A DNA stretch of 64,000 nt from Sitta carolinensis (Eukaryota; Chordata; Aves; Passeriformes; Sittidae). Positions 51,901 to 63,408 of the stretch are shown piece by piece. Positions within the stretch are counted from its first letter, which is position 1. The number at the start of each line of letters is the position of its first letter. The stretch is taken from the NCBI GenBank assembly GCA_032173965.1, contig JAVUNC010000006.1, positions 33,947,870-34,011,869 of the forward strand. The letters are read 5' to 3'. A model generated the notes under the pieces. It saw only the letters and a list, made by a program, of their open reading frames with translations, did no database searches and was not told where the DNA came from. Position numbers and translations under genes: made by a program.

Positions 51901-52899
51901 AGGAATAATATTGAAAACAGCATTTAAGAATCAAATATTGCAAACACCAAAGCTATCTTCTGACCACCTTCTTTTTCTTCTGGCACCCATTGTTTACAGC
52001 TCGAGAGTCTACTTAAAGCAAACTTGCTCCATAGCTGAGAAGTTGGTTGATGAACAGTCAAGTCATATTTACAAGAAAGCTGCTTAACGACAGTCCCAAG
52101 CAAAGGAGGAAAAAAAGCTCTTTCCTGATTACCATGAGTTTAACTCTTGTATTGTATTGAATGAATTCTCATGAATTCTGTTATTCCCATCCCTCAGCAA
52201 CTTACACTTCAGACAGCAGATGAATGGTGGAGCTTTGTTGATGGTTGTACTCGTTGCTAGGGGACAGTCTGAGGGGGTGAATCATGCCATTTACAGTCAG
52301 CCTAAAGGAACATTTGGGAATGTTTGAGCTTAGAAAGTTCCCTCTGTGTGGTTGAAAATCGAGAGCTTTGTGGCTGTGAAAACTGCTTTAGAAATAGACA
52401 TGATGGGAACGGAGGCATTAAACACAGTGGTGTCTTTAGTAGCTTGTACCTATGTAGGTGTCTTAAATCACAGTTCTGGTGCTTCTCAATTCTTTGATAA
52501 TTATGTTCTTAGTTAAAAGCTGACCGTGTGAAATGGTATCAAAACAAAACTATTGCAAATCACATTAAACTTAAATACTACAAATTTTCATAATTTCTTT
52601 CCTGTAAGAAGCATGATTTCTAAATGAGATTGCTCGTACGTGTCTGTATCTGAACTTACTTGCATATATTCGTTGATGTTTGTTTTATTTTATCTGCTCT
52701 GGGAAGGAGGCAGCTTCAGGAACCATCAGAAATGAGAACTTCACCTGTAGTAGGTAGGTGAGGTTTTACAAGATACATCTTTTGTGGAATACAAGGTAGG
52801 TGAATAAAAGTGCTCTTACTGTAAATGCTAAGGCACAGTTTGGAGAGGACGTGGAGGAAGCACACACCCAGCTGGGGCTGACAGGTATACAGAATTACC

Positions 52900-53335
52900 G
52901 AGGGGAAAACCCTCCACGCGCATTTTGGGGACTCGTAGCCAGGATATGTGTTTTTCCCAAGGCAGGCAGCCTGCCCTCCGTAACCCCGCGTCCAGGGCTG
53001 CTCTCGGCGGAGCTCCGGGCAAGCCTGGGCTTGTTCCTGCCCGGGACAGCCGCGCTCTGTCTCCCGCAGCCTGCGCTTCGGGGGGGGTTGGAGGAGACCC
53101 GCAGCTACTCAGCATTTCCACAGGCTGCAGCACTTCGCCACACCGCATCCCCCTTGCCCCATGCGTGTTGAAGCAGTTTATCAGTATTTTCCAGACTACA
53201 TCAGTGCTCCGAGCGAATCTCAGAGCAAGCGCAGCGTTACTGCCCGCTGCTGCCTTGCTTTCGGCAGCTCCCCGCGCCGCCGCCAGAGGGCGCCCGGCCC
53301 CCGCCCGCCGTGGCCAAGGCGGCGGCACCCGCAAC
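52900..53335. promoter_or_regulatory. GC/CpG-enriched block upstream of CCDC88C
   Basis: Composition shifts from AT-rich to GC-rich with moderately frequent CpG. It lies about 2.5 kb before the CCDC88C start and directly abuts the minisatellite. It could be a minor CpG island or distal promoter, or simply the shoulder of the repeat. No clear initiator or exon is visible. Confidence 0.35.
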
Positions 53336-53580
53336 CCCGATCCCATTCCTGACCCCATTCCTGACCCCATCCCCGACCCCATTCCCGACACCAGCCCCGA
53401 CCCCATCCCCGACCCGATTCCGACACCACCCCGACCCCATCCCGACCCATTCCCGACACCAGCCCCGACCCCATCCCGCCCACCCCCCATTCCCGACACC
53501 AGCCCCGACCCCATCCCGACCCCATTCGACACAGCCCGACCCCATCCCCGACCCCATTCCCGACACCAGCCCCGACCCCT
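53331..53580. repeat. C-rich minisatellite, about 12-bp units
   Basis: Roughly 250 bases of variant CCCGACCCCAT(T/C)C units with higher-order blocks that add CCCGACACCAGC. On the minus strand this is a dense series of GGG and GGGG runs. It produces long Pro-rich and Gly-rich open frames (up to 273 codons on the minus strand) that are repeat artefacts. Confidence 0.9.
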
Positions 53581-54880
53581 ACTGCGGCTGCACCTACAGC
53601 ACCCGCCTCCATACTGCCCGAGGCCAAATATTTCTTGTAACACAGGCACTCACCTTGAATAACGCGTGAGCTTTTGGCAGCTAACAGCAGGAACGTTTCC
53701 TGGATATTTGTTTTTTATAACCATGCTCCGTGATGCGTCCATCCTTTCAATTGCCTCACTGCTGGCAACACCTGGATCGGACTATGCAGCTGTAGCTTCT
53801 TTTCAGGAGTCTGTCCTACAAACGAGCTGCATCCAAGCTGTGAAAAGTGGAAAAGCATTCTTGCATCTAGGTCTATATAGTTTTCAAACACTACGTTGTT
53901 TTTCTTTTGATTCTATCGATTAACACTCACATCTGTTGTAAGCACTGCAGTAACTGCTTTGAAAATTTATTTAATGAAATCTTTCCACAAAACAGGAAAT
54001 TGTAAGGCTTCAAGAAATCCAAGTGTGGCAGTCCATCTCTCTGAAGTGCTGAGAAACTATTAACCATTCTTTTTATCTCCATGGCTGTTACACTCAAAAG
54101 CATGCCTATTTCTCTATCCAACTACAACAGATGGTTTGCTTGCAAAGCTTCTTCTTTTCAGGTCCTGAAACGACACATTACTGACATAGTAAAGGGTTAA
54201 TTTAACCACTTGCGCCCTCCTGGTACGTCCTCTCAAGAAACTCGTAAACAAGTTGCAATTCACACGTCCTAGTGTAGGAAGCGGAGTTTGTCTACAGGGC
54301 TGCCTAAAATAAGGATCCACATGAAGCAGACCATTAAACCCGATCTTTAGTGGGACGAGCAGGCCTCTGCAATGAACACCAGTGTCTATCACCTAGTAAT
54401 AGTTTGCTTGCAAACTGCTCTGGTCCCTCAGGCAAAACAGCAGATGTCTCTCCCTCAGCCGATGCACAAACACATATGTGCCCACCCCCGTAACAAAAAT
54501 ACGTATCGAAGGTAGGTGGTTAATAATAACCAGAATTTCAGATGTCTCGTCTGACTGTGCAAGGTCCAAAATCTATTTCGTGAGCTCGGTATGCTCGAAC
54601 AAGAAATGGGCAGAATGCACTAAGAAGTGGCTGATGCACAGACTGATAAATACCATAGATCAACGATTACATCTGTGAAAAGCAGAGCAAATTGTCAAAC
54701 AAATCCTGACACAACCAAGCCCCACTATGTGACATGGTGCATTACACTGTTCAGCTTCGTGACTAAATTATTTCTCTTCAAGTTCTGAGCCTGGGATAAA
54801 TAAAGCAGCAACCATTCAGATTACCTGGCATTATTTATTTTCCTAACTAAAGACGGGATAAATTCTGCCCGCAGGCAAGC
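53581..54880. other. Intergenic stretch before the CCDC88C CpG island
   Basis: AT-rich again, with no repeat family or exon I recognise. Confidence 0.7.
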
Positions 54881-55360
54881 AGCTGGCGGCGGATGGCCGG
54901 CAGTTCCCGGGCTCGGGCCGCCCCGCTGGCACCTGCTCCCGGCTCCTCCCGAGAGCCAGCGCAACAGGCTGTGCTGCTCGCCTTGCTCCGAGCTTTCGCT
55001 CTTAGTTCTTTGAGCTGCTCTCAGGGGTTTACGCGGTACGTCTGGAAGCGCCCCCGAGAAGTAAATGCTTCTTTATTTCGGGCTTTTTAAAGCGTAAACT
55101 TCGGACCCGCGCGCTGCCGCTCGGCGCTGGCACCGTTCCCAGCGGAGGAGGGCGCGGCGCCGGGCGGCTCCCGGCAGGTACAGCCGCCCCCGGCGCGGCC
55201 CCGCGGGCGACTTTCCTGGCGAGGCCGCGCATCGCCGCGGTTCCGGCGGGGCCGCCCCCGCCGGGCGGGCAGAGGCCGCGGCCGCCCCCGCTGCCGCGTG
55301 CGGGCGATGCCCCGGCCCCGCACCAGGGCCCGCCCCCGCGGCCGCCCGGGGCCGCCGCCC

Positions 55361-55396
55361 ATTGGTCGGCGCCGGGCCCCTCCGCCCCCCCATTGG
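55361..55396 (+). promoter_or_regulatory. Paired inverted CCAAT boxes (NF-Y type)
   Basis: ATTGG occurs at 55361-55365 (CCCATTGGTCGG) and 55392-55396 (CCCATTGGCCGC), 31 bases apart, about three helical turns, the spacing favoured by cooperating NF-Y sites. Both lie in the core of the island about 460-490 bases upstream of the start codon. Confidence 0.6.
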
Positions 55397-55715
55397 CCGC
55401 GGCCGCTGCCCGTCACGCCGCCGCCGCCGCCCGGGTCTAATTGCCGGGGCTTGGGCGCGCCCCGCCGCAGGTACCGGGGCGGGCGGAGCGGAGCCGCTGC
55501 TCGGAGCTGTCCCGTGGGAGCTCTGTGCCTTTGCTCCCTGGCTCCGGGCATTCGCCGTGGCGGCTGGGCACTCCCGGCGTGGCTCGCTCTTGCCTGGGGA
55601 ACCCCTACTGCAGCCGCGGAGCTAACTCGGCGAGGGAAGACCGGCCTGTTGCCGTCGGGAGGAGGGACCGCGGCGAGCGGCCCCGCGTGTGCCCCCGGCG
55701 CGGGGCGGGGGAGCG

Positions 55716-55804
55716 ATGAGCCGCGCATTGTTTGCCCTGTAGGCAGCGCCTGACGGGCAGCGGGGCGGCGGGCCATGGGCTCCGCGCCTTTGTCTCCCGA
55801 GTGA
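55716..55804 (+). other. Two short upstream ORFs before the CCDC88C start
   Basis: 55716-55742 (MSRALFAL) and 55775-55804 (MGSAPLSPE) are complete ATG-to-stop frames ending 49-111 bases before the main ATG at 55853. The second has a strong context (GGCCATGG). They are in the mRNA only if transcription starts upstream and the leader is not spliced here. Confidence 0.45.
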
Positions 55805-55852
55805 GCCGTCCCCGCTCCCGCAGCCTCCCGCCGCCGCCTGAGCCCCGGCGAC

Positions 55853-55912
55853 ATGGACGTGACCGTCTCCGAGCTCCTGGAGCTCTTCCTGCAGAGCCCC
55901 TTAGTGACCTGG
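55853..55912 (+). CDS. CCDC88C: CCDC88C coding exon 1
   Basis: Sixty bases encoding the first 20 residues, from MDVTV to LVTW. The donor is TGG|GTGAGCG. The following intron is only 103 bases and very GC-rich. Confidence 0.96.
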
Positions 55913-58900
55913 GTGAGCGGAGCGGGGCGGCGGGGAGCGAGGGGGCAGCCCTGTCCTGCCGGGGCTGGCCGGGTCCGCCCGCCATCCCCCAACCCTGCTG
56001 TGCTTCCTCCGGCAGGTGAAAACCTTCGGGGACCTGGGGAGCGAGGACCAGGATAACCTCGGCGTCTACATGGACCTGGTGGATGGCGTCGTCCTGAACA
56101 AAATCATGCTGCAAATGTGAGTGGTGTCGGAGGGCGGCAGACGCGAGGGGGGCGCGCCCCGGCGCCTCCCGCGGGTCTCGGCGCTCTGGCCCGGGGCTTT
56201 CCTCGGGCGGCCTGGGGCCGGAGCGGTTTGCATTTGGGTTGCTCTTTGAAATTAACAAAAAACAGCGAGGAGAAAAAGCTCCGAACTAAGCCACTTCCAT
56301 AATTCTTTCATTACTTTTTCTAATCTTTTTGCGTAGTGTCTGTGTTTTCCTTTTTTCTTTTTTCTTTTTTTCCCCTCCCAGTTATCTTAGTTAATGCTGC
56401 AGTGGAAGGTGCGTGGCAGTACAAAGGAGGAAATGAAAATACAGTATCATATGAAGGTTTACTGGGAGGGTTTAATCTGAACTTTGTCTGCTTGTGTTCA
56501 AACTGCGATACTAAATACATAATTTGGAAAAAGCTTTTAGTGCTGCCTCTTTCCGGCAGCACTGTAAGGCCATGTGTTGAGGAAACTTAGAAATTACTTA
56601 AAAGATGGAGTGCTGAAAATACCCTGACATCGAAATGAATCGTTTTAAGAATTTGTGCTGTTTTTAACCACATCCTTTCCTGTTGCTGATCTACTCTGCT
56701 GCATGCAGAGCCTGACTGTTTTCTCTTTGCTCTGTATTTTATTTTAAATATTCTAAAATACATCTGAGAGAGTTTGTAGGGACATGCATTTGGCTTTCAT
56801 GCGAGGAGAGTTTGGAAGTCACTCAGTTTTGGCAGTGCGTTCTTTTAAGGGACTGGAATCAATTGAAGCTCGACCGGTGATTTGCAGTGCTAGTCCAAGC
56901 ATTTAAATTAAGAATTCGTATTAGAATCCTTTAAAATCTTGAGAAATAACATTAAGTCTGGCAGTCAGCGCTTCACCCACTCAGATTGTCAAGTTTTGTT
57001 ATCTTCTGGTACCTGGCTGCTCCATGTGAGAAGGTAACAAAAGTTTCTTTTGATTTGATGTTACCAGGAGTGAAAATTGTGAATTGGAGCTTAGTGAAGC
57101 TGGTAAAAATCCATGGTTCAGAACAGAACCCAGATCAGCCAGCACATGGAGACAACAAACTAGTGGTGTAAAATGTTAGCAAGGATAGAAGCCTTTTGTA
57201 AAGAAAAAGCATAATTTCCAGCATTTTTAAAGGAATAACTGCACTTTTAAAATATTTTTTTCTCCAAGTTAGAGCCTCAAGTTTGAACACTTAGATCCAG
57301 GCTTGTAGCTTTCTGAGGTGTGGAAAATTAAATTCTGATTTATGGCCATTGTGTTTGGCACAGAGATGACCAACCTAACTATCAAGGAACAGCAGCTGAG
57401 TTGTCTGAAGTACTGTTATCTAATACGTTTATATAATTATATGTACAATAGTCTTCTTACTTCAAGAAAAGTTAATTGAGTCGTATTTCATCATGAATTT
57501 ACGAAGTTATGTGGCTTTTGAATAACTGTGGCATTGTTAGGAGAGTTTTATTAGGTGATGTGTGCAAACTTAAATATTTGTAATTGGCCTCTGAACTATG
57601 TCTAAGGAGGTAAGAGTTGTTAAAGTCGAGGGAGCAACTGAACAATGGTCTGGGGACAAGGAGAGAATTATCAGATCTCATGGAAACAAAAAAGATAAGC
57701 ACACGGGCTGGCTGAGTGCAGTGACACTAGTTGGCACTAGTCTGATCTCTTGTGATTGTGAGAGGTGTCCTGGCATGTTTACTAGTATTAAGCGGTCAAG
57801 TAAATAAGTTGGTGGGGCTTTGGTTTTTCTTTGTGTTTTTTCCCAACAAACATCTTTGCTAGTGGTGTCGCAGAAAGTGAGGTGCTGGAGGCACGAGCAC
57901 TGTGGAGTAGGAAACAGTCCCATTATACTCAATTGGGCGTTTCCTCCCCCTTTTTAGGCAGCTTTAGCAGGGCTTCTAATGCTGTCTGAAGAGCTTGAAA
58001 CCAAAAGCTTTGTACTGAGAGCCCAAGATTGTTTAATTTAGGAGGGATTGCAATTTTTTTTTGTGTATCCTGACCTAGCAAGGCACTCAGGGGAGGTGCT
58101 GACTGACCTTTACTTTTCCCTGATTTTTTTAGAAACTGCAGTGTAATTACTGTTTATGCGTAAATTGGGAAAGTCTTGTAAGACATGTTTCTGCCCCACA
58201 AAGCTTTCAGAATAAAAAAATAAATGTGTTTTTAAAAACTCTTGCTCATAATTTTTTTTTTTAAGTCCTGGTGCCTGAAGATGGCTTTCAGTGCTTGGCT
58301 GGAGATCTCTTCCTGCTGTGAAAGCCTGTTAATGACGGCCTTTGATAAATCTGGAATTGGATTTGCCATGCCATGATAGTGTTGATTGCTTGAAAGCACA
58401 GATGCAGGCATGCACACACGTGTAGAGAGTAGGGGGTGGTAGGGTAAAAGAGCTGGGCTCCTGATGCGGATGGACAGCTGCCTCATCACTTATGTGTTAT
58501 CTCACTTTGAGTTTTTTTATCCTGCTTGCCTGATTACTGGAACAGAAATAACAGGGACATATGAGCTTGCACCTAAGCTCCAGGTGTGATGCAGTACTTT
58601 CCTGCAAATCAAGCTGTTTCTTTCAGTGAAGATTTTGAAAGCCAGATTTTTGGGAAATTCATTACTAAAAATGCAACATTTCTGCCCTGCAGCAGAGCAG
58701 ATTTTAAATTTTATTCAGGACAAAAAAGACAGGTGGATCTGAGAAGAAATGCAGATATACCTGTTGAGTGGAGATTGCTGAGCAAAAGTAAGGCTTTAGC
58801 TGTTTGAGTTGTGGGTGGGCTGTAGGAGTTCAGTCAGCCCCTAATTTCTGTTGTATACTTTGGGTTTTCACAAAATGCTCTCTGGCAGCTTTGGGTGGAG

Positions 58901-61900
58901 ATGATCCCAGCTGCTTTGTGTTGTGGTTTCAACATTTTTTAGGTGGTGGGTTCACCTCAGTAAGGCAGCTGTGTCACCAGAGATATGTGACAGCTAGCTG
59001 TTACTCTTCCGGGCTGCCAGGTCCCTGCTGGCTCTGTGACAGGAGGTGAAAATAGAGCTGTGCCTTAACTTCATCCTCTTTAGAAACGAACTGCCCCTGG
59101 GAATGCAAGCCCTGAATAAAATGTGGTTTGCTCAGGCTTGCCAAATGTAGCCATGGCACAAGAGCCGAGGAGGGGAACCTGGCTTGGGCTTAGGCAGACT
59201 GGTCTGTAGGACACCAGCTGTTGGGCTTTGCTGCTGATCCCTTTGCTTACTGGCAATCTCTAAAACAAGCCAGACCGTTTTTAAGAAAGTTGGGTGTTGT
59301 TTGGTTCTCAGGAGGGGCACCTAGCTGTTAAATGAGTTAAATATAGTAGCAAGAGTCAGATAGCAGTCTTTGGTTTCCCCATTTAAATTTTAAAACAAGA
59401 CAAATAATTTTTCAAGTAATTCTGTTGTAAATAAATGGTTTCCTTTGCCTATTTCCTGCTCAAGTGCATATCCCAACCTGATCATGAAGGAAGGACAGCG
59501 TTCATTTTTGCAGATTTGCAGTACTGGCTGAATGCTCTGCATACAAAAGTGTTTGTTAATCTTCCAAGTGGAACTGCTGTGTTTCAAGTTTGTGTTGCTG
59601 ATGGATTTTTGTGTACCAGATTAATGCGATTCTCTGCAGACATGCTTTCAAGAACTTTTTTTTAGATGGCTGTGTCACTTCCTGGTATGAAATTAGCACG
59701 TGGTGGCACTGCCATGACTGCCTTCAGTGTTGCAGTTGCAGCTGTGGCATAATACCTACAAGCATAAGCAAATATTTGCTCCATTTAACTTCCCAAATAA
59801 AGCTTCCTATAAGAAATAGTGTGGAGGTTCATGCAGGCACATAGTGTTTTTATGTTGGCTAGTTCTAATTCTTCTAATTGAAAATAGACTGCTTTTCTGT
59901 CAAAGTATTTAGCAAACAGGAATGTGTGTTAGGAATACTGCTGATAATGCCATTTGTGTTAAAATCCTCTTATAGCAATGCGCAATAATAGGTTTTTCCA
60001 TTTCAGTTGTTGTCATGGTTTGTGGTACCGTCGATCTGTTGTCTTTAATTTAGACCACGTGACAGGAACAGCCACATGGTGAGTGCCCACTCCTTGTGGT
60101 TTTAGCAAATGGCATGAATACCAGAAGATGTGTTAGAGTTGTGCATCTGCTTCGTTTAAAACTTCAGAATGATATATAGAGGTGCATTTTTCCATCATTT
60201 TCTAGGTGATTTAGGAATCTGCCAGCCTTAGTGGTATTGTCTCACTTCATAGAGGAGGAAGTTGGATTGTAGGGAGAGTTAGACTAGCCCCAGTGTAGTC
60301 TATTTTTGGTTAGTGCCTTGATTGCAGAGTGTAGTGCCACAGTATGCTGGGCTAGTCACTTCTTCCTGGCATCTCATCTGGGCATGACTTGAGGGGTTTC
60401 CCCTTGCTCATTAAAATGGCTTGTTGGTAATTTTAAGAATGGGATTGTAATTTTGAATTTTAAAATTTAATTTATTTTTGGTAGTTACTTTTATGAATAG
60501 GTGATTTAAGGGGTTGCATTATCTTGCGCTTGTGTTGGTGGTCCCACACCTGCTGAACTTGATCCGTCTCTTGACCCTTCCTTTCCTCTCTGTTCCTGGA
60601 AGACTCATAAGTATGTACAAGCCAGACGACTTCTTTGAAATGTTTGGGTATATAGTGAGGCTTGAGACTTTCTTTCTGTTTATTTGGCTTGGGTGGAGTA
60701 CTTCCCAAAGTCACACCTCAGCCATGCTGTCTCAGTCTTATTTAGATAACTTTTTTGATCTTGAGAAGTAGGTGGTTTTCAAAAAGCAATGTAGTTTTCA
60801 TTGTATTTGGGAAAGACCAAACATCAAAGGACCGAAAAAGCATCTGTGGTGGTGTTCAGGGATTTTTCAGATATATCCAGACGTGAATTTGTTTGGGTTG
60901 CCTGGTTAGTGTCGAAAAGAAAATCTCTTCAGTTTTCAATGTGATCCTTAGAAGGAGTTTCTTTCTATAGATTTCTTGATGAACAAGTTTCACCATACAG
61001 GCAGGTGCTGTAATGTACAAAGTGTGCAGCTCTGTCTCCTTTAGGTAGGACTGTCTCTGAGCACAGAAAGAAGTAACAGGATCTTGCTTGTTCAGAAGGA
61101 ATTGTTCCATTCTCCGGTGAAGACAATAAGCTCTGTGGCAGTTTGAAGTGTAGGCTGCGCTGGACTTCCACATCTTGTGCAGAGGGTCCTCTCTGAAGTA
61201 AGCTGAGGTGCTGTGTGAAGCTGGTTACACAACGTGTTCAGAAGGCATATTTTTGAGCTACATTCTATTTTCAGAAAAGCTTTTAACTTCTTTGTGATGG
61301 AGAAGTGGCAGGAGTGCCAGAGCTATGCTGTGCTGCAGCTTGGCTGCACGTTAAGAGGACCCTGAGGTCAGTGGCATTAAAGGCTCTTGGAGCAATCAAT
61401 TACCCTTAACGGAGATGATAGGATAAAAGCTCTGGAATTGCTCCTGAGAGCCTGGTCCTGCTAGTGCTTAATATTCTTGTAACACAATCTCCACTGTGCA
61501 AAACTGAGCAGATCTTGTCTAGATAGTAGTTCTGTGTCTTATGTGCCTTTGAAAACGTTGTCCGAGTCCCGCAGTTCCACTGCTGCAGCTGTTGAAGAAA
61601 TAGCCTCTGCTTTCCTGTGGTTGGTTAGTGTGTTTTGTGTGTTTTTTGCCCCATTTTGTGAAGTTCTGGGAAGGACTGTGGAGTAGTGACTGCTAGCCAG
61701 TCAAAGATGTCAGTTCCTGGCCACAAACCTGGGAATGCTGCCAGACAGTGGCCAGTGGCATGGCAGTGTGCTGCTTGCAGGAGCTTTCACATGGAAATGA
61801 GAACTGTAGGCTGACCCTCCTGTTTGGCCAGCTTCTCTTTGCTGAATGGTTCTTCTCTTTTAGCTTCCCACTTAGTTGTCATGGCCTTGCCTAAAAAAGC

Positions 61901-63408
61901 TGTGTCCGGCTTCCTTTGAGGTTCAGCTGTACTGTACAGTTCAACAGTACTGAAGGCAGGGTGCTCTCTGAGCTCAGGTGGCATTTATGCTTCTCCCTCA
62001 CTGAGGACCCATCCTGTCAAACTGTTACAAGTATGGCTTCTGTATCTGAACAGCACTAACATGGAATACTTACTATAGATTTTACTTTAAAAGCTTGTTG
62101 CAGTTGCCTTTTTTGTTCTTTCTTTCACCTCTCATTTATAGTACGAATCTGTATACAAAATCCTTTGCTGCTGGAAAGACTGTGTAGTGTCTTGCTAGTT
62201 TATGCCAATATTGGTCATCTGCTTAACTCCATATATGTAAATACCGTGTCTGATGTTATCTGCTGTTAAGGCAGTTCTCTCTCATCTCTGGAATATCTAT
62301 GTATTTTTTCATACTTATTCCCATAGCACTGCTTTCTCAAGAGGTTCTCGGGAATGGTTGTGCTTTTAAGAAAAAAAGTAAAAGCTCTTTGACATACTTA
62401 TGTAAACCTTAGCAGATATATTTTAAAAATAAATATTGGATCAGTTCCTCTTTATTTCCTTGTCAACGCCTGAGTTCAGTAATTGGCCCTGGAAGAGCTG
62501 TGAATGGCTTAATTAACCCTCAGAGCAGAGCTCTGGCTGGCAGGTGTTTGGATTGTGTAGGAGTCTGCTGATAAGAGTCATTATTAGAGGGCAAACACAA
62601 AACTTTGATCTGTGCTATTGGCAGATAAAGATTTTCGAGATCGTTTTTTTTCAACATCTTAGAGTGTACGGAGATGATCCAAAGGTGTCCATTTGTATGA
62701 AATTATTTGCAGCTTTTTCCCGTCTTATTTTTCATTTTAGAAATAAAATTTGCTTCAGGTACAATTTTGATTTGTTTTTGAAATCAAACAAAAAACGTAG
62801 CATGTATATGAGAGATCTAGTTTGCAATATTTTTTTTCCCCTCCAGTTTATAACACATTTTTTTTTCAGTTTTTACGGTGATCACTGATTAAGTATTAAT
62901 ACTTACTAATTTTTGTCATAAAAGTTCAAAGCTGAGGAAGGCATGATAGTATTTCTTAGACTTGCCTTTATTTGAATAAGGAAAACCCCATATCATAAGA
63001 CACTGCTTTGATCTAGCTTGCACAAACCATTTGTGCTCTTTTCTCAGGAAAGTATGGGTAAGGAGGGAAGCTGACCTGAAGTACTGTGTGGGTTGCAGTA
63101 GGGTACTTGGTGACATGCAGGAAATATTTCGAGCTTACACATCAGTGCAGAGGAAATGAACTTCTTCTATCATGAATTAATGCCTATGTACCCTGTATAG
63201 TTGTCAGTGTATTTAATTCATAAACTTAAATGTGTTATTGAGATGTTTATTCTTAAACCAGTTTAATTAGTAATATTTTATTTTCTTCCTTTTTAATAGA
63301 GATCCTCGACCAACGAACCAACGTGTCAACAAGCATGTAAATAATGATACTTATCTTCGGGTTCAAAACCTGACCATCTTGATCAGAAATATTAAGACTT
63401 ACTATCAG
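55853..63408 (+). CDS. CCDC88C: CCDC88C (DAPLE), first three coding exons; gene continues past the window
   Basis: Join: 55853-55912, 56016-56116, 63300-63408, giving 90 in-phase codons that continue beyond the right edge. The N-terminus [20 protein letters not shown] followed by [28 protein letters not shown] and [14 protein letters not shown] is the HOOK (calponin-homology-like) domain of the CCDC88 family. [14 protein letters not shown] is specific to CCDC88C; CCDC88A begins differently. By family knowledge the full protein is about 2000 residues: HOOK domain, long coiled coil, then a C-terminal G-alpha-binding and Dishevelled-binding tail that links Frizzled to trimeric G proteins and non-canonical Wnt signalling. 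Only the HOOK start is visible here. The start has G at -3 and G at +4. Confidence 0.96.
56016..56116 (+). CDS. CCDC88C: CCDC88C coding exon 2
   Basis: Encodes [20 protein letters not shown] then [13 protein letters not shown] plus two bases of Ile. The acceptor is CTTCCTCCGGCAG and the donor AT|GTGAGTG. Relative to the human protein as I recall it, the loop after VKTFG ([13 protein letters not shown]) is divergent while flanking helices are conserved. Confidence 0.96.
56117..63299 (+). other. CCDC88C intron 2
   Basis: A 7.2-kb AT-rich intron apart from its first 130 CpG-rich bases. I see no recognised repeat family, RNA gene or extra exon. Open frames of 60-114 codons on both strands lack splice or family support. 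Confidence 0.8.
63300..63408 (+). CDS. CCDC88C: CCDC88C coding exon 3
   Basis: Encodes [20 protein letters not shown] then [16 protein letters not shown] within the HOOK domain. The acceptor is TTCCTTTTTAATAG, and the first base A completes Ile. The donor is CAG|GTGAGAT, phase 0. Confidence 0.97.

Larger units (their letters stand above)
46358..52880. other. Intergenic region between PPP4R3A and CCDC88C
   Basis: Mostly AT-rich sequence with no gene I can support. It contains weak open segments at 46948-47136 (minus) and 47723-47868 (plus), a (TTCA)5 repeat, and a CR1 3' end at 48.8-48.9 kb. The remaining stretches (about 49.0-52.9 kb) show nothing recognisable. Confidence 0.75.
54880..56260 (+). 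promoter_or_regulatory. CCDC88C: CpG-island promoter of CCDC88C
   Basis: Extreme GC and CpG density, densest at about 55.1-55.5 kb, with many GC boxes (CCGCCCCC types) and two CCAAT boxes in inverted orientation. No TATA box is evident. It spans the probable start, the 5' leader, coding exons 1 and 2 and the 103-bp first intron. The long minus-strand frames across it (up to 301 codons) reflect the lack of AT-rich stop codons. Confidence 0.85.

Noticed and set aside
52828..53669. Pro-rich (+) and Gly-rich (-) frames up to 273 codons
   Set aside because: Translations of the tandem minisatellite; every frame is open because the unit lacks stop codons.
55087..56258. Minus-strand frames of 301 and 217 codons over the CCDC88C promoter
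   Set aside because: Arg/Pro/Gly/Ala-rich composition typical of a CpG island read antisense; no splice signals or family motifs, and the + strand has the confirmed CCDC88C exons.
60472..61173. Open frames of 80-105 codons on both strands in CCDC88C intron 2
   Set aside because: Overlapping opposite-strand frames with no acceptor/donor pairs in phase with CCDC88C exons 2 and 3, which already join directly.
55853..63408. Assignment to CCDC88A (Girdin)
   Set aside because: The N-terminus [12 protein letters not shown] and IDPRPTNQR match CCDC88C; CCDC88A starts with a different sequence.
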